From: Bryopsis sp. KO-2023
Taxonomy: Eukaryota > Chlorophyta > Ulvophyceae > Bryopsidales > Bryopsidaceae
Assembly: GCA_030272585.1 (NCBI GenBank)
Contig: BSYQ01000003.1
Span: forward strand, 5,208,001-5,272,000
Direction of reading: 5' to 3'
Length of the DNA: 64,000 nt
Under the pieces are notes generated by a model. It was not told where the DNA came from and ran no database searches. It was given only the letters and a program-made list of their open reading frames with translations. Both the position numbers and the translations under genes were made by a program. Every line of letters starts with the position of its first letter. The first letter of the stretch is position 1. Positions 53,194 to 64,000 of this stretch are shown here, piece after piece.

Positions 53194-55244
53194 CAAATTC
53201 ACTTGCAACCTCACTTGTCGTATCATATCAATCTCCGACACAACACCTTGCACCTTTTGTGCCTTGTTGTCAATATGGTTTACTTCAAGCGAAAAGGGGG
53301 TAAGGCGGGGACACGGTCCCAGGACCACGGAGGGGACGCAGTCGTCGTCTCCGAATGTTACGCTTTGGTGGGGCTGGGAGATATAAAGAAATATCGATGG
53401 TCGACTCGCCAGAGGCCGATAACGAGGGAGTAAATTCCATGGACGCCGTCTACTCTTTTAGATACGTCACAGCAGTGGGGAGTTTGGCTGGGTCGGTGCG
53501 TTCGTTGTGAGATTGTCCAAACGTCCTTAAAGGTATGGCTGCGCTTTCGATCCAGCAACGCTGAAATCAAGAATGCGGAGGCTGTGGGGTTTGAAAGTTT
53601 TGTCGTGAACCACAGGTAGGAATTTGTGGAGGTACCACTCAGGTGACCATGTCATGGTCTCATCCCTGGCTCTTCCTAAAAAACGCGAGGAAAACCATCG
53701 ATGATGGGATCGACATCACTGCCTCCACCCTCAGTTTGAGGAAGAAAAGGCCTACAAGGGACAGGTCTTTGCAAAAGACCTTACCGCACTTTGAGGTGAC
53801 CATTGAGAAAAAAGAAATATGTTTGCATGTACTCAATTCTGCTTGTTGCTGCTCACAAATATTGTGCAGTGGGCTAAAAAATATCCTGTGTCTCGGGGTG
53901 TTGCATGGGATTTATACAAACCAGGAACGCGGGTGTTTCGATTCGGGCACGAGGGAAAGATCTGCAGATAAACTTGATGCATCTACAGGTAGATATAATT
54001 AACCTTGGGGTGCATGTATGCATGATCTGCCCATATGCTTGAATGTTACGGTGGCCAGCGCGGCTATTGCATTTTATTTTTGTATTTTATTTCTGCTTGC
54101 TGCTGCAAAAAAGCATGCTACCATAGCCATGGTAGACTTTTGTCTTTGTCTTGTGAGAAGAATGAAAGTATATGCAGTACAATCGAATCGGGGCTAGAGT
54201 GTTTGGGTGTGGTTGCGTTTTTTCAGGCAATATGAACCCAATAACCAGGGAGTTAATTGGCAGAAAAAAGAACTGAGCACACAGAATTTTCAAACAGAAC
54301 GCCGTAGTTGGAGCTCACGAAACCACCTTCCTACCAGAAACTCAGGTATTTGTTGTTTGTCGATTTATTGGCTTCATCTTTCCCTGCCCTGGGCCTACAT
54401 AAAGGGATTTGATTGTGAAAAGCAAACCAAACAAGAGACCTGGAAAGGGAAGGTGAATGTTCAAATGTGGAAGCATCAGGTTGGGATTGTGAAGCAAATA
54501 ACAAACTGAGAACCATAGTTTTCCTGTGGAGAGTGTGTGTGTGATTTTGTTTGTTTACTCTCCTCTATTTGCCACAAAACAACAATCTTGGTGTTATTTC
54601 TTTAATTCTGCATTTCAAGCGCATGTCATCAGGCTGGATGCCAGGGTTGGCTCATATCCGCAAGAATATACATTCCAACCCCAAGACTGTGCTTCTTATA
54701 ATTTCTTGGTGTTCGTTTTGATCAGGTGCTAGAAGGAGGCAGATGCCAGCTCAATCAGTATCGTATTACTTCTCAAAAACAAATCTCGCGGCAACCAACC
54801 AACTGCTGCAAGCAAGCAAGCAATTTGTTCCACTCAGGTGTTCCACCTGGGTCCTCGAGCAGCCCAAAGACTCCAAATGGCATTTAAAAAAAATAGATTG
54901 CCGATATTTGCTAAAAGTGCAGGGTATGAAAAGGATCGCGGAGCATCTTTGGGGCTATCTTAGTGGAATGCAACTCCTTGATCTCATCCCTACAATGTTT
55001 TGCATTGGTGTAGATAGATGGTTTGTGGGGATAAGAAGGGGGGAATCGGACGAGGCGTGTGGCAAAGAGCTGGGTTCGACTCCTAGAAGCCTGGAGATGT
55101 CAGATTCATTTATAATGAACTTGTAATTGATGGACAGGAATGCTTGTCAATACAATTAATAAATCCATTTGTTTTAAAATGATGTTGCAGTGTTTTGATC
55201 GCGATAATAATTAGTTGATTCATCCTCCACACATTTCTCAAATC
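53194..55244. other. interior between the two ACTTGC arrays, mostly non-coding
   Basis: About 2 kb. The first 25 bases finish the left array (cacttgcaacctcacttg). If the two inverted arrays are ends of one element, this is its interior. Apart from the short frame at 53275-53433, I see only open frames without conserved motifs (for example 53643-54002, 54743-55126). Confidence 0.4.
53275..53433 (+). CDS. possible small ORF or first exon (52 aa)
   Basis: ATG 53275 to TAA 53433. Basic start MVYFKRKGGKAGTRSQDHGG, then VVVSECYALVGLGDIKKYRW. It is the most protein-like stretch in this interval, close inside the left array. Not recognised; may be chance. Confidence 0.2.
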   Translation: MVYFKRKGGKAGTRSQDHGGDAVVVSECYALVGLGDIKKYRWSTRQRPITRE

Positions 55245-55570
55245 AATTGCACGCAAGTGGGTCCGCAAGTGAGCGCCCACTTGCACGCAAGTGATACAGC
55301 AAATGAGCGCCACTTGCACGCAAATGATAGTGCAAGTGAACGTCCACTTGCAAGCAAGTGAGACAACAAGTGAGCGCCTATTTGCACGCAAGTGATACAG
55401 CAAGTGCTTGTGGGCGTTACCAACCACTTGCCCGCAAATGACTCTGCAAGTGGTCGTGTCACTTGCAATCCACTTGCCCGCAAGTTTCACTTGCTGTATT
55501 ATTTGCGTGCAAGTGACAGCGACAAGTGGGTTGCAAGTGGATTGCAAGTGAGCGAATTTTTTGCGATGAT
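55245..55570. repeat. right array of ACTTGC-GCAAGT palindromes, inverted
   Basis: About 300 bp with some ten imperfect copies of CACTTGCACGCAAGTG and half-units such as gcaagtgagcgc, ending in GAATTTTTTGCGATGAT at 55554-55570. That end is the exact reverse complement of the start of the left array (30837-30853). Confidence 0.85.
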
Positions 55571-56212
55571 TGTGTGGATCTGGGATCAGCTGTTTTTCTT
55601 TGAAGGCCTTGACACACAGCTTCTGTAAAGTTCCCCCTTTTGACTCTGCATTGAACATGAAAATGCAGGAACAGAATACTCTTGTAACCACCCAATTGTG
55701 GACCAGCAGGCTCAATTGAAGGTTTGCCTTGTCCAAACCAGAATAACAAACCAGGAACATGCATGTTCATATACAGGACACATGTCCTGTTTGCTCCATG
55801 ACCACACATGATGCCTTCTTGTTTTGTCGGCTTCGATTTCAGTGTTTGGTTCCTATTAGTGCTGACAGAGTGGTGGGTTAATTGACATGTACATATCAAT
55901 ATACACTTCCCTGTGGAATGGAAACGGGGCATGCAGCCAGGTTTCCGGCAAGCACAGATATTCCAGAGAGATTCCAAGAAGACAAAAGAGCAAATGAATG
56001 AGACAGATGACATGATAATATAATATATTTATAATATATATGATCAAAACCTACGAAGGTTCCACAAAACTAATACAAAAATAACGTTCCTGCATCTACA
56101 AGGTTCCACTGTCAGACATACATACACTGCTCCTGTTCGGAGCCCAGATGCCCGAACAGAGTAGATCTGCTCTAGAGCATTCACAACCACAGTGCGCTGA
56201 CATAGCAAATTA
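55571..56212. other. intergenic region
   Basis: About 640 bases downstream of the Cys-rich gene's stop. AT-rich (ATATAT at 56015-56042), no gene seen. Confidence 0.45.
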
Positions 56213-57400
56213 TCACCCATCCAATTCTGGGGCAAAGTACATTCCTGCCCCTTTGTTTTCCAAACACCGTCTGAGTTTCTCAGTGTGATTCCAACCGCAT
56301 TCCCCATGGCGCCCATAGTTTCCACACTCCGCTCTCTTGTAGCAAGCATACTGTGCTTTATATTCACAGAAGGAGGAACCTTTCCTCCCAGCTTCAACGC
56401 ACAGATGATCACTGCAACCTGCCACCTAAAACTCAACAGAATTTAAGAAACCCATCCTTTTCATGTGTTGAAGGGGATTGGTCAGTGAAATGAGGCTACA
56501 GCGCATGAGGGAAAAGTGATATTGCTCTGGATGGTTTTAAGACACGTGCATCCTAAAGAAAATTCCAAGAAATGATCTTGAATAAATATGAAATTGATCT
56601 GAAATCGAAAGCCTTAAAACTCCTCAACACTTGGGTGAAACAGAGTTCTTATTGCTGATAGCGAAAGCAGAAGAAAAGAAAACAACGGAAAATAGCGCCT
56701 GGAGTGCATGCAACTCAAATGCAACGTGATTGAGATAATCAAAGCAAGGTCGAGTGACGGACGGGTTGCACGACGGCGCCCCGATGATGCACTCGGATCA
56801 GCGCTATTTATTTTCATTTTTTTCTCTTAACTCCAGCGAAGGTGAAAAATAGTTCACCTTGCACTTTGGGATTGTGGGCTCTGGGCAAGCGCCTTCAGTG
56901 CAGGGGGAGAACTCGCTCTTGGGGAGGCACTCTCCAATGTCGCCAGGACAGGCATCGGAACACTTTCTGCACTTGAAAGATCGCCCACAGGCTTTACAAT
57001 CGCCGTTGCGTCCGCATGTCTATGATCATGAACCATCCCTTCACTTCAGACGAGAACGACAGCAAAATAACTGCTTGCAACAAAGCGAAAAATGATCGCC
57101 TCACGATTCTACCTCGGGACACTCTTTGCGTCGATAATAGGGGCTGAACCTGGGCAACCCCCACAAAGAAATCAGCATTCGAGGTCTGATTTTGCACACC
57201 GGACACTGGCTCGTCTAGACGATCTTTGATCGCTTGACCGAAGTGAGCCCTCCTCTTGTAACGCCACAAGAAGCTGATATCACCCAATCTTTGGAAGTTT
57301 GTGAATTTGTGGACGACCTACAAGCGTACCAATTTCGGCCGCCAGAGCACAAGGCGGCATATTCAAGCAACAGTATCAGCATGAACAACAAAGCTCGCAT
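56213..57400 (-). CDS. secreted cysteine-rich protein, family not recognised
   Basis: Four exons on the minus strand: 57400-57284, 57214-57113, 57019-56858 and 56425-56213, GT-AG with all junctions in phase 0, 197 residues. Residues 1-19 (MRALLFMLILLLEYAALCSG) are a clear signal peptide. The mature part has more than 20 Cys: CPVCKIRPR, KECPETCGRNGDCKACGRS, FKCRKCSDACPGDIGECLP, then in the last exon GCSDHLCVEAG, CEYKAQYACYKRAECGNYG and ECGWNHTEKLRRCLENKGAG. The spacing suggests several small disulfide-bonded modules and an extracellular or cell-wall role. I cannot match it to a named fold, and the stretch TCGRNGDC only loosely recalls thrombospondin-type repeats. The first exon border is the least certain. 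Confidence 0.65.
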
Positions 57401-58554
57401 GGTGTCTATTATTTCTGCGATCTGCTCTCCTCGCCATTCGGACACAAGCGGTTCGTTGAAGGGGTATGTTGAACGCTGTTTTAAAAAACAAGACAAGAGC
57501 TGACAAGACGTGATTGCGTGAAGGATTCGACGATTGCAGAAATGTGGACAAGGTGGCGGATCCGCCAGACTAACCCCTGACCATACCCTGCGATAATCGT
57601 ACGATCAGTCCGAGTCTTCAATCACCTAGTGCAAGACGTCTCATCATTCGTGATGCCAGCCGTATCTGGCAGACAGATGAAACCAAACCAAACCAAATAA
57701 ATCATTGTAGTATAGGGGTCCATGTGGCACCAATGAATATAATGAATATTGTGGATTCGATTCAGGCAATTATCAGCAGTATTACATTCAGCCAGTGGCT
57801 TGAAGTTGGAATTTCCAGGAATGATTGTTGCACAATGGTTTTTCCAGCTTGTGGTGGATCTCTGGTCTGCTCAATGCTGTCACCTGTCTTTCCTTTTGGA
57901 ATTAGGATACCTGATGGACATGAATTGTTGTAAGTCAAGGCCTCAACAGTTTTGGTTATTGAGATTGGATCAGGCTATTTTGATGAGCTGCAAAGCTGTT
58001 CATGGCATTTGTGGTTGCCCAGCGAAATTCACACCACCATGATAGATTTCATAGATTTCACCTCCGTACCAATCCATCACATCCTCACATTCCAGTCAAC
58101 CGAAAAGAACAACCCCCCCCCCCCCCTACCAAAGACAACCTCGCCCCCAATCCCCTCCACGTTTTCATCCACTCTACCTGCCCTTTTTAACCTATCAGCA
58201 ACTGTCACATCTGAGTACACCATTACACATGTCTTCCCCTCCTTTCATCCAAAGAAAGCAATCTCAATGGCAAAACTCTGTCTTGTCAAATCCATTCCCC
58301 CTCCAATGATCCACTTCCAAACTAATTGTTTCAATCTCAACCAGATAGAAGCGAACTTCTGAGCTGCAAAAAAAAAAAAGGGCAGCAACCCCTAAAGACA
58401 GGGGGAAAAAGCAACTTTCCTCACTGCCCAAAATCAAACACGTTTCAAAAATCGTTTTCTTCTGACACAAATCCTACTTCCCCCCTCCAAAGCACCACCA
58501 AAAAGAAAAACTGCCACTTTCAACCCACCCCTTGATTCCCCTCCATGGTCCACA
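57401..58554. other. intergenic region
   Basis: About 1.15 kb between the Cys-rich gene start (-) and the bystin 3' end (-). Promoter of the Cys-rich gene should be in the first part. Contains a C-run at 58111-58126 and an A-run at 58367-58379. No gene seen. Confidence 0.45.
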
Positions 58555-61500
58555 TCAATCCATTTCCATGTCTTCGTCAGCTTGTGGCTGCCCCCCAGAT
58601 TTTCCCTTCGGAGGAACCACCTGATTGAGCTCCCTGTGAATTTCGGGGGTGACCAGGGGGTGGCACTGCGCTTTGAGCAGGCGTTTGAGCTGAATTTTCT
58701 CTTCGTCTTTTATATCGAACTTGTAGCGCTGCACGAAAGCCAACAGAGCGTGATGCCACACCACGGGCAGCAGTCTCTCTTCGTCCTCGAACCTCATGAA
58801 ATGCTGGACCAAACCGTCTACTACTTTGTAAGGCAACGCATATTTCTTGTCCAGCAGAGTTCCAATGAAGAAACTGCTGGCTCCTGCAAAACACACGAGT
58901 CCACACAGTCAAAAATTTACTCCCCACGTACGCCCGTACTGTGTTTTTTGATCGAAAAGAATGAGTAAACGCAATTCCGAAAACCATCATATCCCTATGC
59001 AGTTCGTAGTTCCGTCACACACGAACAATGTGGATTTTGAAAACTCAGTAAGCCTGCCTGGACCTGTTTCTTCCTCTCTCCCTTCCCAATACCCAAAAAG
59101 GAAAAAAAAACAAAACAAAAAATAGAATGCAACATGGCCTACCATTATATTCCATTTCTGCAAGTCGCAGCAAAGCAGCTGCAGAGTGGAGGACATTGAG
59201 GGAGACTTTCTTCATCAATGTAGAAAATATCACAGCCTCCCTGACACTGCAAGTACCTGAAAAAGAGCGACCATTTCCCCACCCCTTCAGCATTCCACGT
59301 TTTGAAACCCACAGACAAACACTCACATGATGCCTAGAAAAAAAATTGAAAAGCTACACAATCAACCACTCGAAGTCCTGCACTGACTGTGTTTTCTTGC
59401 ACTTTTGTGTTTGCATTTTCTAATGTTCATGACGATGGACAAAAAGTAAATGTGCAAAAAAAAAAGATTCTCTGCACAACCTTTGCATGCGATTCAAATC
59501 CTAAATTTCATAACCCTGAGCACAAATGGCAAAATTTCTGCCCCCCAATAGCCATTGGAAAGAGCATTGCAAACACCAGTTGAAACTATCAGCTATAAGA
59601 TGTTGATACTGCTACAAGATGTTAGTAAAGCTGCTCGATGTCTCTTTAATTCCCTTTTCAATGCATAGCAGCCTCAAACCACTCATAAAGACAAGCTATT
59701 GTGTGTGTGTGTGTGTGTGCGTGTTCCAAACCTGCTTACCAGACTGACAGAGAGGTAGCAAAATGCCCTTGAAGAAAGCACCCGGCTTGTAGCATGCCCT
59801 CTTGAGGGCCTCAAACAGCATGAAATGGCAGCGCTTGTTCTCTCGGATGTACTATAGAAAACACCCACCCCCATCAGATCAGGAGCAATAAAGGCTATTG
59901 CTGAGGTCTTGACTTTCCCCAGCAATATAGCATACCTCCCATAGTTTTTCATTCAAAAAAATGCCCTGCTTCCTTTGGAATTTCAAGTGGCAGTCACAAG
60001 AATTTTTTTTCCCCTTTCGAGCACCCCATTTCCACCACCACAACAGGAAAAAAAATCCTCACCACTCTTTCTATCTTTTGAGGCCGTTGAAAATTTTACA
60101 GAGTTTCTGGCGGGAAAAAAGTTTGAAGAAAATCAGTGTTTGATGGGAAAAACAAATTCAAATAGAGAACCCCTCACCTCGCGGACTTTCGGCAGCAGGA
60201 CGAGGTTCAAAAACCGCTGAGCCATTTTTTCGTTGTAGTTTGAGACAAACATTTTGGTGGCCAAAAAGTGAGCCTGCGGCGTCCAAGCTTCAGGATTGGT
60301 CAAGAACAAAACTTCCTCCCAGTTTTTCAAACTCGGAATGAAGCGAAACGCCTTTGGCACTTTCCCACTCCTGTATCTGCTGAGGATCAACCCCGTCGCT
60401 CGAAAAACCTCTGCTGCTTCAGGGTCGATGCCTTGAGGGGCGGATGGAGCGTCTTCCTTGGCAGCAGAAGTTGTTCTACACCCAGGGAAAAAAAAAATAA
60501 GCAAAATATGCTTCAAGTTCTGCAGAAAATGGAGATCAAACATCAAATAATTCTCAAAAAATAACAAATTCACTGAGGTCGCTACGCGTTTTACCACCAA
60601 AGCTACCATTTGAAAGATGATAAAATAGCATCTTCTCGAATTTAGGGACAGAGAGACTGTATTTGTTGCTGTGTAGGGGGTGCCTATTATTACGCTCCAA
60701 CCCTGGTTTTCTTTGTCAGCCGCATTTCTCAATTCCCTGTATTTCCCAAATCGCATTCATTTCTGTTGCACCCATGCACTACCTGTCTTCCATTTGCATG
60801 TCGCTTTGCTTCTCCGCCAGTTTTGCCATGATGACGTCCGCCAGGGTCTTCTGCTGGGAGCCCTGGTCCGGCCTCAAAAACGCATTCATAATCTTTTCGT
60901 CCTCTTCCGTCACTCCATCCTCCATTGCGGCAAAACTTTTTGTCTCGTCGAAATCGTTCTCGACCAAACCGTCGTCGTGGTCCTCCTCCTCCTCCTCCTC
61001 CTCCTCGTCTTCCTCGTTCTCCAGACTGAAAAAGTTTCAAAAAACGAACCAAAAAAAACACATAAAAGCTAAGGAAATTAACTTTTCGGGGTGGTGAAGT
61101 AACCTCGTCTGTCCCCACCAGTAGGAAACTCATTTTCTTCATCAGTTTTAAAAGTTTCTTATAAATTCATGGCTATCCCTATCCAATCGAAAACTTTGAT
61201 GTAACAAGGAATTCTCCATAATTCCTTTTCTACTTTTGTTGAAAACTCAACCCTCACTTCCCTTGCAACACCCACAGTGGGAGAAGATTGTAAGAAAAAA
61301 TTGTATCGATCGTGAACCCCCCTCTCCACATCCAGACTCAAAAAACAGGCCATCATCCAAATGTCTGATTGCCTTTCTCAGAAATCCTGCATTGAATTTC
61401 TTTTGCAGACACCCCATCCATTCTTCCTCATCCTAAATATCCTACAACTGAAAAACAAATATCCAACAGAAACCAGAGACCACCTCACGTTTCCAAGGCA

Positions 61501-61775
61501 GCTTTCAAAGCTCCAGAGACCAGCGCCGACGGACCCCCTCCCCTCTCGTTGCCTTTCTCTTCTTCCTCGACTTCGTCCCGCTGAGCTCGCGCCTCCCGCA
61601 ATATCGCATTGCTCAGTTCTTGCGTCACTGGCCCCACACCCATCTCGTTATCAGAATCCTCGTCCATCTTTATCCTCTTCCTTCTGGGCTGAGTTCGCAC
61701 TCCGTTCGTGGCAGGGTCCACCAGCACCGCACCCAAGGAGCGTTTGTGTTTTTCGTTCCTCGTCTTGCGCACCAT
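58555..61775 (-). CDS. BYSL: bystin (Enp1), 40S ribosome biogenesis factor
   Basis: Bystin/Enp1 acts in the nucleolus in pre-rRNA processing and 40S export. Six exons on the minus strand: 61775-61489, 61025-60783, 60475-60178, 59851-59740, 59256-59143 and 58883-58555, phases closed on 460 residues, the normal size. The N-terminus is basic ([20 protein letters not shown]) and is followed by a Glu-rich acidic run encoded by a GAG repeat (60983-61012). The bystin domain is complete: [120 protein letters not shown], and [23 protein letters not shown] microsatellite sits in intron 4 (59700-59719). Head-to-head with the LHC gene. Confidence 0.96.
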
Positions 61776-62295
61776 TTTGTGTCGCCACCGACTCTCTGGA
61801 CTCGCTCAGGCTGTGGGGATGGAATTCAGCAGAGACAGTTTTCAAGGCGAATGTGGGGTTTCGTACAGTATCTCCTAATTTTTTAGAAGTGGCGGCAAGA
61901 GGGGTGTGGAATTAAGCTTACTACTATCGAATGTGAGTTTTCCTGCACGAGTTCGACGGTGTCGGCGAATTGCGGCCGAGTCGATTTCTTTTTTCCCTCT
62001 CTAGGCCTGGTGCTTGCGTTTTCCGCTCCTCCACCGAACCACACAAAAGCGACGACCAGGTCGAGTTGCTGGGGTGGAGGATTTCTTACGAGGAGGGGTG
62101 TCTATGTCAGACCCAGAAAATCATCGTGCGAAAAAGTGGATTCACTTCGCTCCGGGTTGGGCAAAGTACGGGATCTGTGGATCTTTTGCCTCCTGCGCAA
62201 CAAGACGCACCTAAGCCACATCGACGTCCGAAACTCACCGTCCTGTATCGCGTCTTGAATTCCGTTTGCTCACGCCTCTCTTTTTCACGGTCGGA
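61776..62295. promoter_or_regulatory. divergent promoter of bystin and LHC genes
   Basis: 520 bases between the two start codons, so both promoters and leaders must be here. No TATA box or light-response motif that I would call with confidence. Confidence 0.45.
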
Positions 62296-63547
62296 ATGAT
62301 GGCCTCCGCTCTCATGCAAAAGTCGTGCGTTAGCGCCGTCGTTGCGCGACCCTCCAGGGTCACCAACCGATCCGTCCGTGTCCAGGCCCGTCCAGGAAAC
62401 TGGCTCCCAGGTTCCGAGGCCCCCTCCTACTTGCCAGAGGATCTCCCAGGGTGAGTCCCCCATCCGAAAACCCCCGTTGCAAAGATCACTCCCACTGTGA
62501 ATGCTTAGAGATCCCTCCCGCCCGTGCACACGCGCTTCCCGACAATGGATGTTTTCGCTGAACGTGTGGTTTCCTTTCGCTCTGTGCAGAAACTATGGTT
62601 ACGACCCCCTCGGTATCTCGGAGAACCCCACGAACATGGAGCGCATGATCGAGTGCGAAGTTATGAACGGTCGCTGGGCCATGTTGGCTGTCCCTGGCAT
62701 GCTCGCACAGGAGGCCTTGGGTTTCGGTAACTGGTATGACGCCCCCAGCTGGGTAAGTCCATTGTGTTTTTCTGGGGTCTTCTTTTCAAGCTGCAGGATA
62801 CAACACTTGGATTTGAAGGAGCAATATTGACTGGTGGAGATCCAACGAGAATTTCTGTGGATGATCAGGTGTATGAGGGAGGCTCCCCAACTTGGTTCGG
62901 TGCTGGCATGCCAATCACTGACATCAAGCTTCTTGCTGTCATTGTAAGTGTGCAATTTGTCGACTCGATCGAAACACAGTTTGCTTGATATGATAAAAAA
63001 ACTTTTCCCTTTTTGATCTGAACCCAACGGTCATATCTAAGCAAGTGCATTTGGGAATATGCTGCTTCAGGGAACAGAATTTGAAAAGAGTGTTCTAGGA
63101 GAATCAACTTATTTTCCTGGTGTTGTCGAAAACTAAGCATTCTTTCAAAAGAAACACACACAAAAAAGGGGGTTTTGAAAAGAGAAATGGTTGAATAATG
63201 TCGGTGCGTTTGAATCTCTCCTGATGGATTTCCACTCCGTTTGCAAATTTCCAAAGGAATTGGTGCTCATGGGTGGCGCCGAGGCCATGCGTGCTTCCGA
63301 GCCAGACATGGAGAAGAGGGTGTACCCAGGTGGTGCCTTCGACCCTGCTGGCATGTCCAAGGGCAACTTGGCTGAGTTGAAACTCAAGGAAATCAAGAAC
63401 GCCCGTTTGGCCATGTTTGCTTTCGTTGGATTCGTCCTCCAGTACTACGCCACCGGCAAGGGACCTGTTCAGTGCTGGACTGAGCATATCGCCGACCCCC
63501 TCGGAGCCAACTTCGCCACTAACGGTACCTCCCTCCCTTTCTTCTAG
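62296..63547 (+). CDS. light-harvesting chlorophyll a/b protein, LHCA-like
   Basis: Binds chlorophyll a/b and carotenoids in the thylakoid antenna, most likely of photosystem I. Exons 62296-62450, 62590-62752, 62797-62943 and 63257-63547, GT-AG, phases closed, 251 residues. Residues 1-32 (MMASALMQKSCVSAVVARPS then RSVRVQA) form a chloroplast transit peptide with no ER signal before it. Helix B/1 has MIECEVMNGRWAMLAVPGML with the ExxNxR chlorophyll ligands. Helix 3 has LKLKEIKNARLAMFAFVGFV with ExxxxR. PGGAFDPAGMS and CWTEHIADPLGANF are the family signatures before and after. WFGAGMPITDIKLLAVI is the middle helix lead. The GNWLPGSEAPSYLPEDLPG mature start and overall length favour an LHCA. Two ATGs are adjacent (62296, 62299); I use the first. 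Confidence 0.94.
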
Positions 63548-64000
63548 ATTCAAAAAAAAGGGTGTAGTGAACAAAGCACAGAAGTGCAGCGAAGCCACCA
63601 TTTCGTCGATGAGGTTCAGGGGAATCTGAGGTTTTCCTCTGGAGGGCTGGTGGAAAGGTGTTTGGCTGGCTGGCTGTTTGTGCTGGTTTGCAACGTCTAG
63701 TGGGTTGCCTGGTTTGGTAATCCGCTTCCTTGAGTGAGAAAATTCTACACATTTTGATGCTGGGTTTTTGAGGGTAGTTGCTGAGAAGATACATGTGCTG
63801 GACTCCACGGAATTTCGGGATGGGCTCTGGGCAGAAATTTGTAACATTGAGTCAAGGTGGATCTATGTCTGTCAGCGTATGCTGTGGAAATACTACTAAA
63901 CAGCTGTCTGTTCCCTTCGTGGGTGGATGGGGGGAAATGAAAAAATAGATGAAGCTGATGGATTTGCCTGAAAAGTAAACTCGACGACCAAACAACTTCT
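63548..64000. other. LHC 3' UTR and downstream
   Basis: About 450 bases to the window end. TGTAA, the polyadenylation signal of many green algae, occurs at 63840-63844 and could end the LHC transcript. No further gene seen. Confidence 0.4.

Overview
This is nuclear DNA of a eukaryotic green alga. Most host genes have many short introns, almost all GT-AG with two likely GC-AG. A light-harvesting chlorophyll a/b protein and a PAM68-type photosystem II assembly factor both start with short plastid-transit-like N-termini and no ER signal in front, which points to a primary green plastid. A possible ciliary protein suggests a flagellated lineage. A prasinophyte-type or early streptophyte alga is my best guess; the species is not determined. 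All exon structures below were read by eye from splice sites and reading phase.

Host genes, left half: the C-terminal end of an unidentified protein (1-248, +); one or two unidentified small genes (629-1891, -); a cytosolic sulfotransferase (3334-5023, -); a group II PLP-dependent decarboxylase (6015-8147, +) whose start lies in a 191-bp near-perfect palindrome; PAM68 (9418-10720, -); an EAF1-like HSA/SANT subunit of the NuA4 histone acetyltransferase complex in 12 exons (12519-18473, +); a RAMP4/SERP1-like ER membrane protein (19222-19830, -, first exon not found); RNA polymerase subunit RPB6 (21381-22925, -); a 1026-residue coiled-coil protein (23276-27569, +); and a putative ciliary protein (27855-29150, -).

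Middle (about 29.6-55.6 kb): a nest of mobile elements. A decayed mariner relic (29651-30530) lies beside arrays of a short palindrome (ACTTGCGCGCAAGT type). Two such arrays in opposite orientation (30837-30987 and 55245-55570) share the same outer boundary and may be the ends of an element of about 2.6 kb once later insertions are removed. Into the left array went a complete 6262-bp hAT transposon (30988-37249, 8-bp target duplication CTTGCAGC), with a transposase, a second unrelated gene, and sub-terminal arrays of GATCGG palindromes. A Ty3/gypsy element (37354-53193, identical 214-bp LTRs, target duplication CAAAT) also entered the array, and a second Ty3/gypsy chromovirus (41934-51220, opposite strand, identical 349-bp LTRs, target duplication ATGAC) then landed in the integrase region of the first. 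The inner element carries a RING-like coiled-coil ORF downstream of pol and two small ORFs upstream of gag.

Right end: a secreted cysteine-rich protein (56213-57400, -), bystin (58555-61775, -) and a light-harvesting protein (62296-63547, +), the last two divergent from a shared 520-bp interval. The host genes are ordinary housekeeping, photosynthesis and chromatin genes with no operon logic. The novelty lies in the nested elements, their palindromic arrays and accessory ORFs, and the decarboxylase palindrome.
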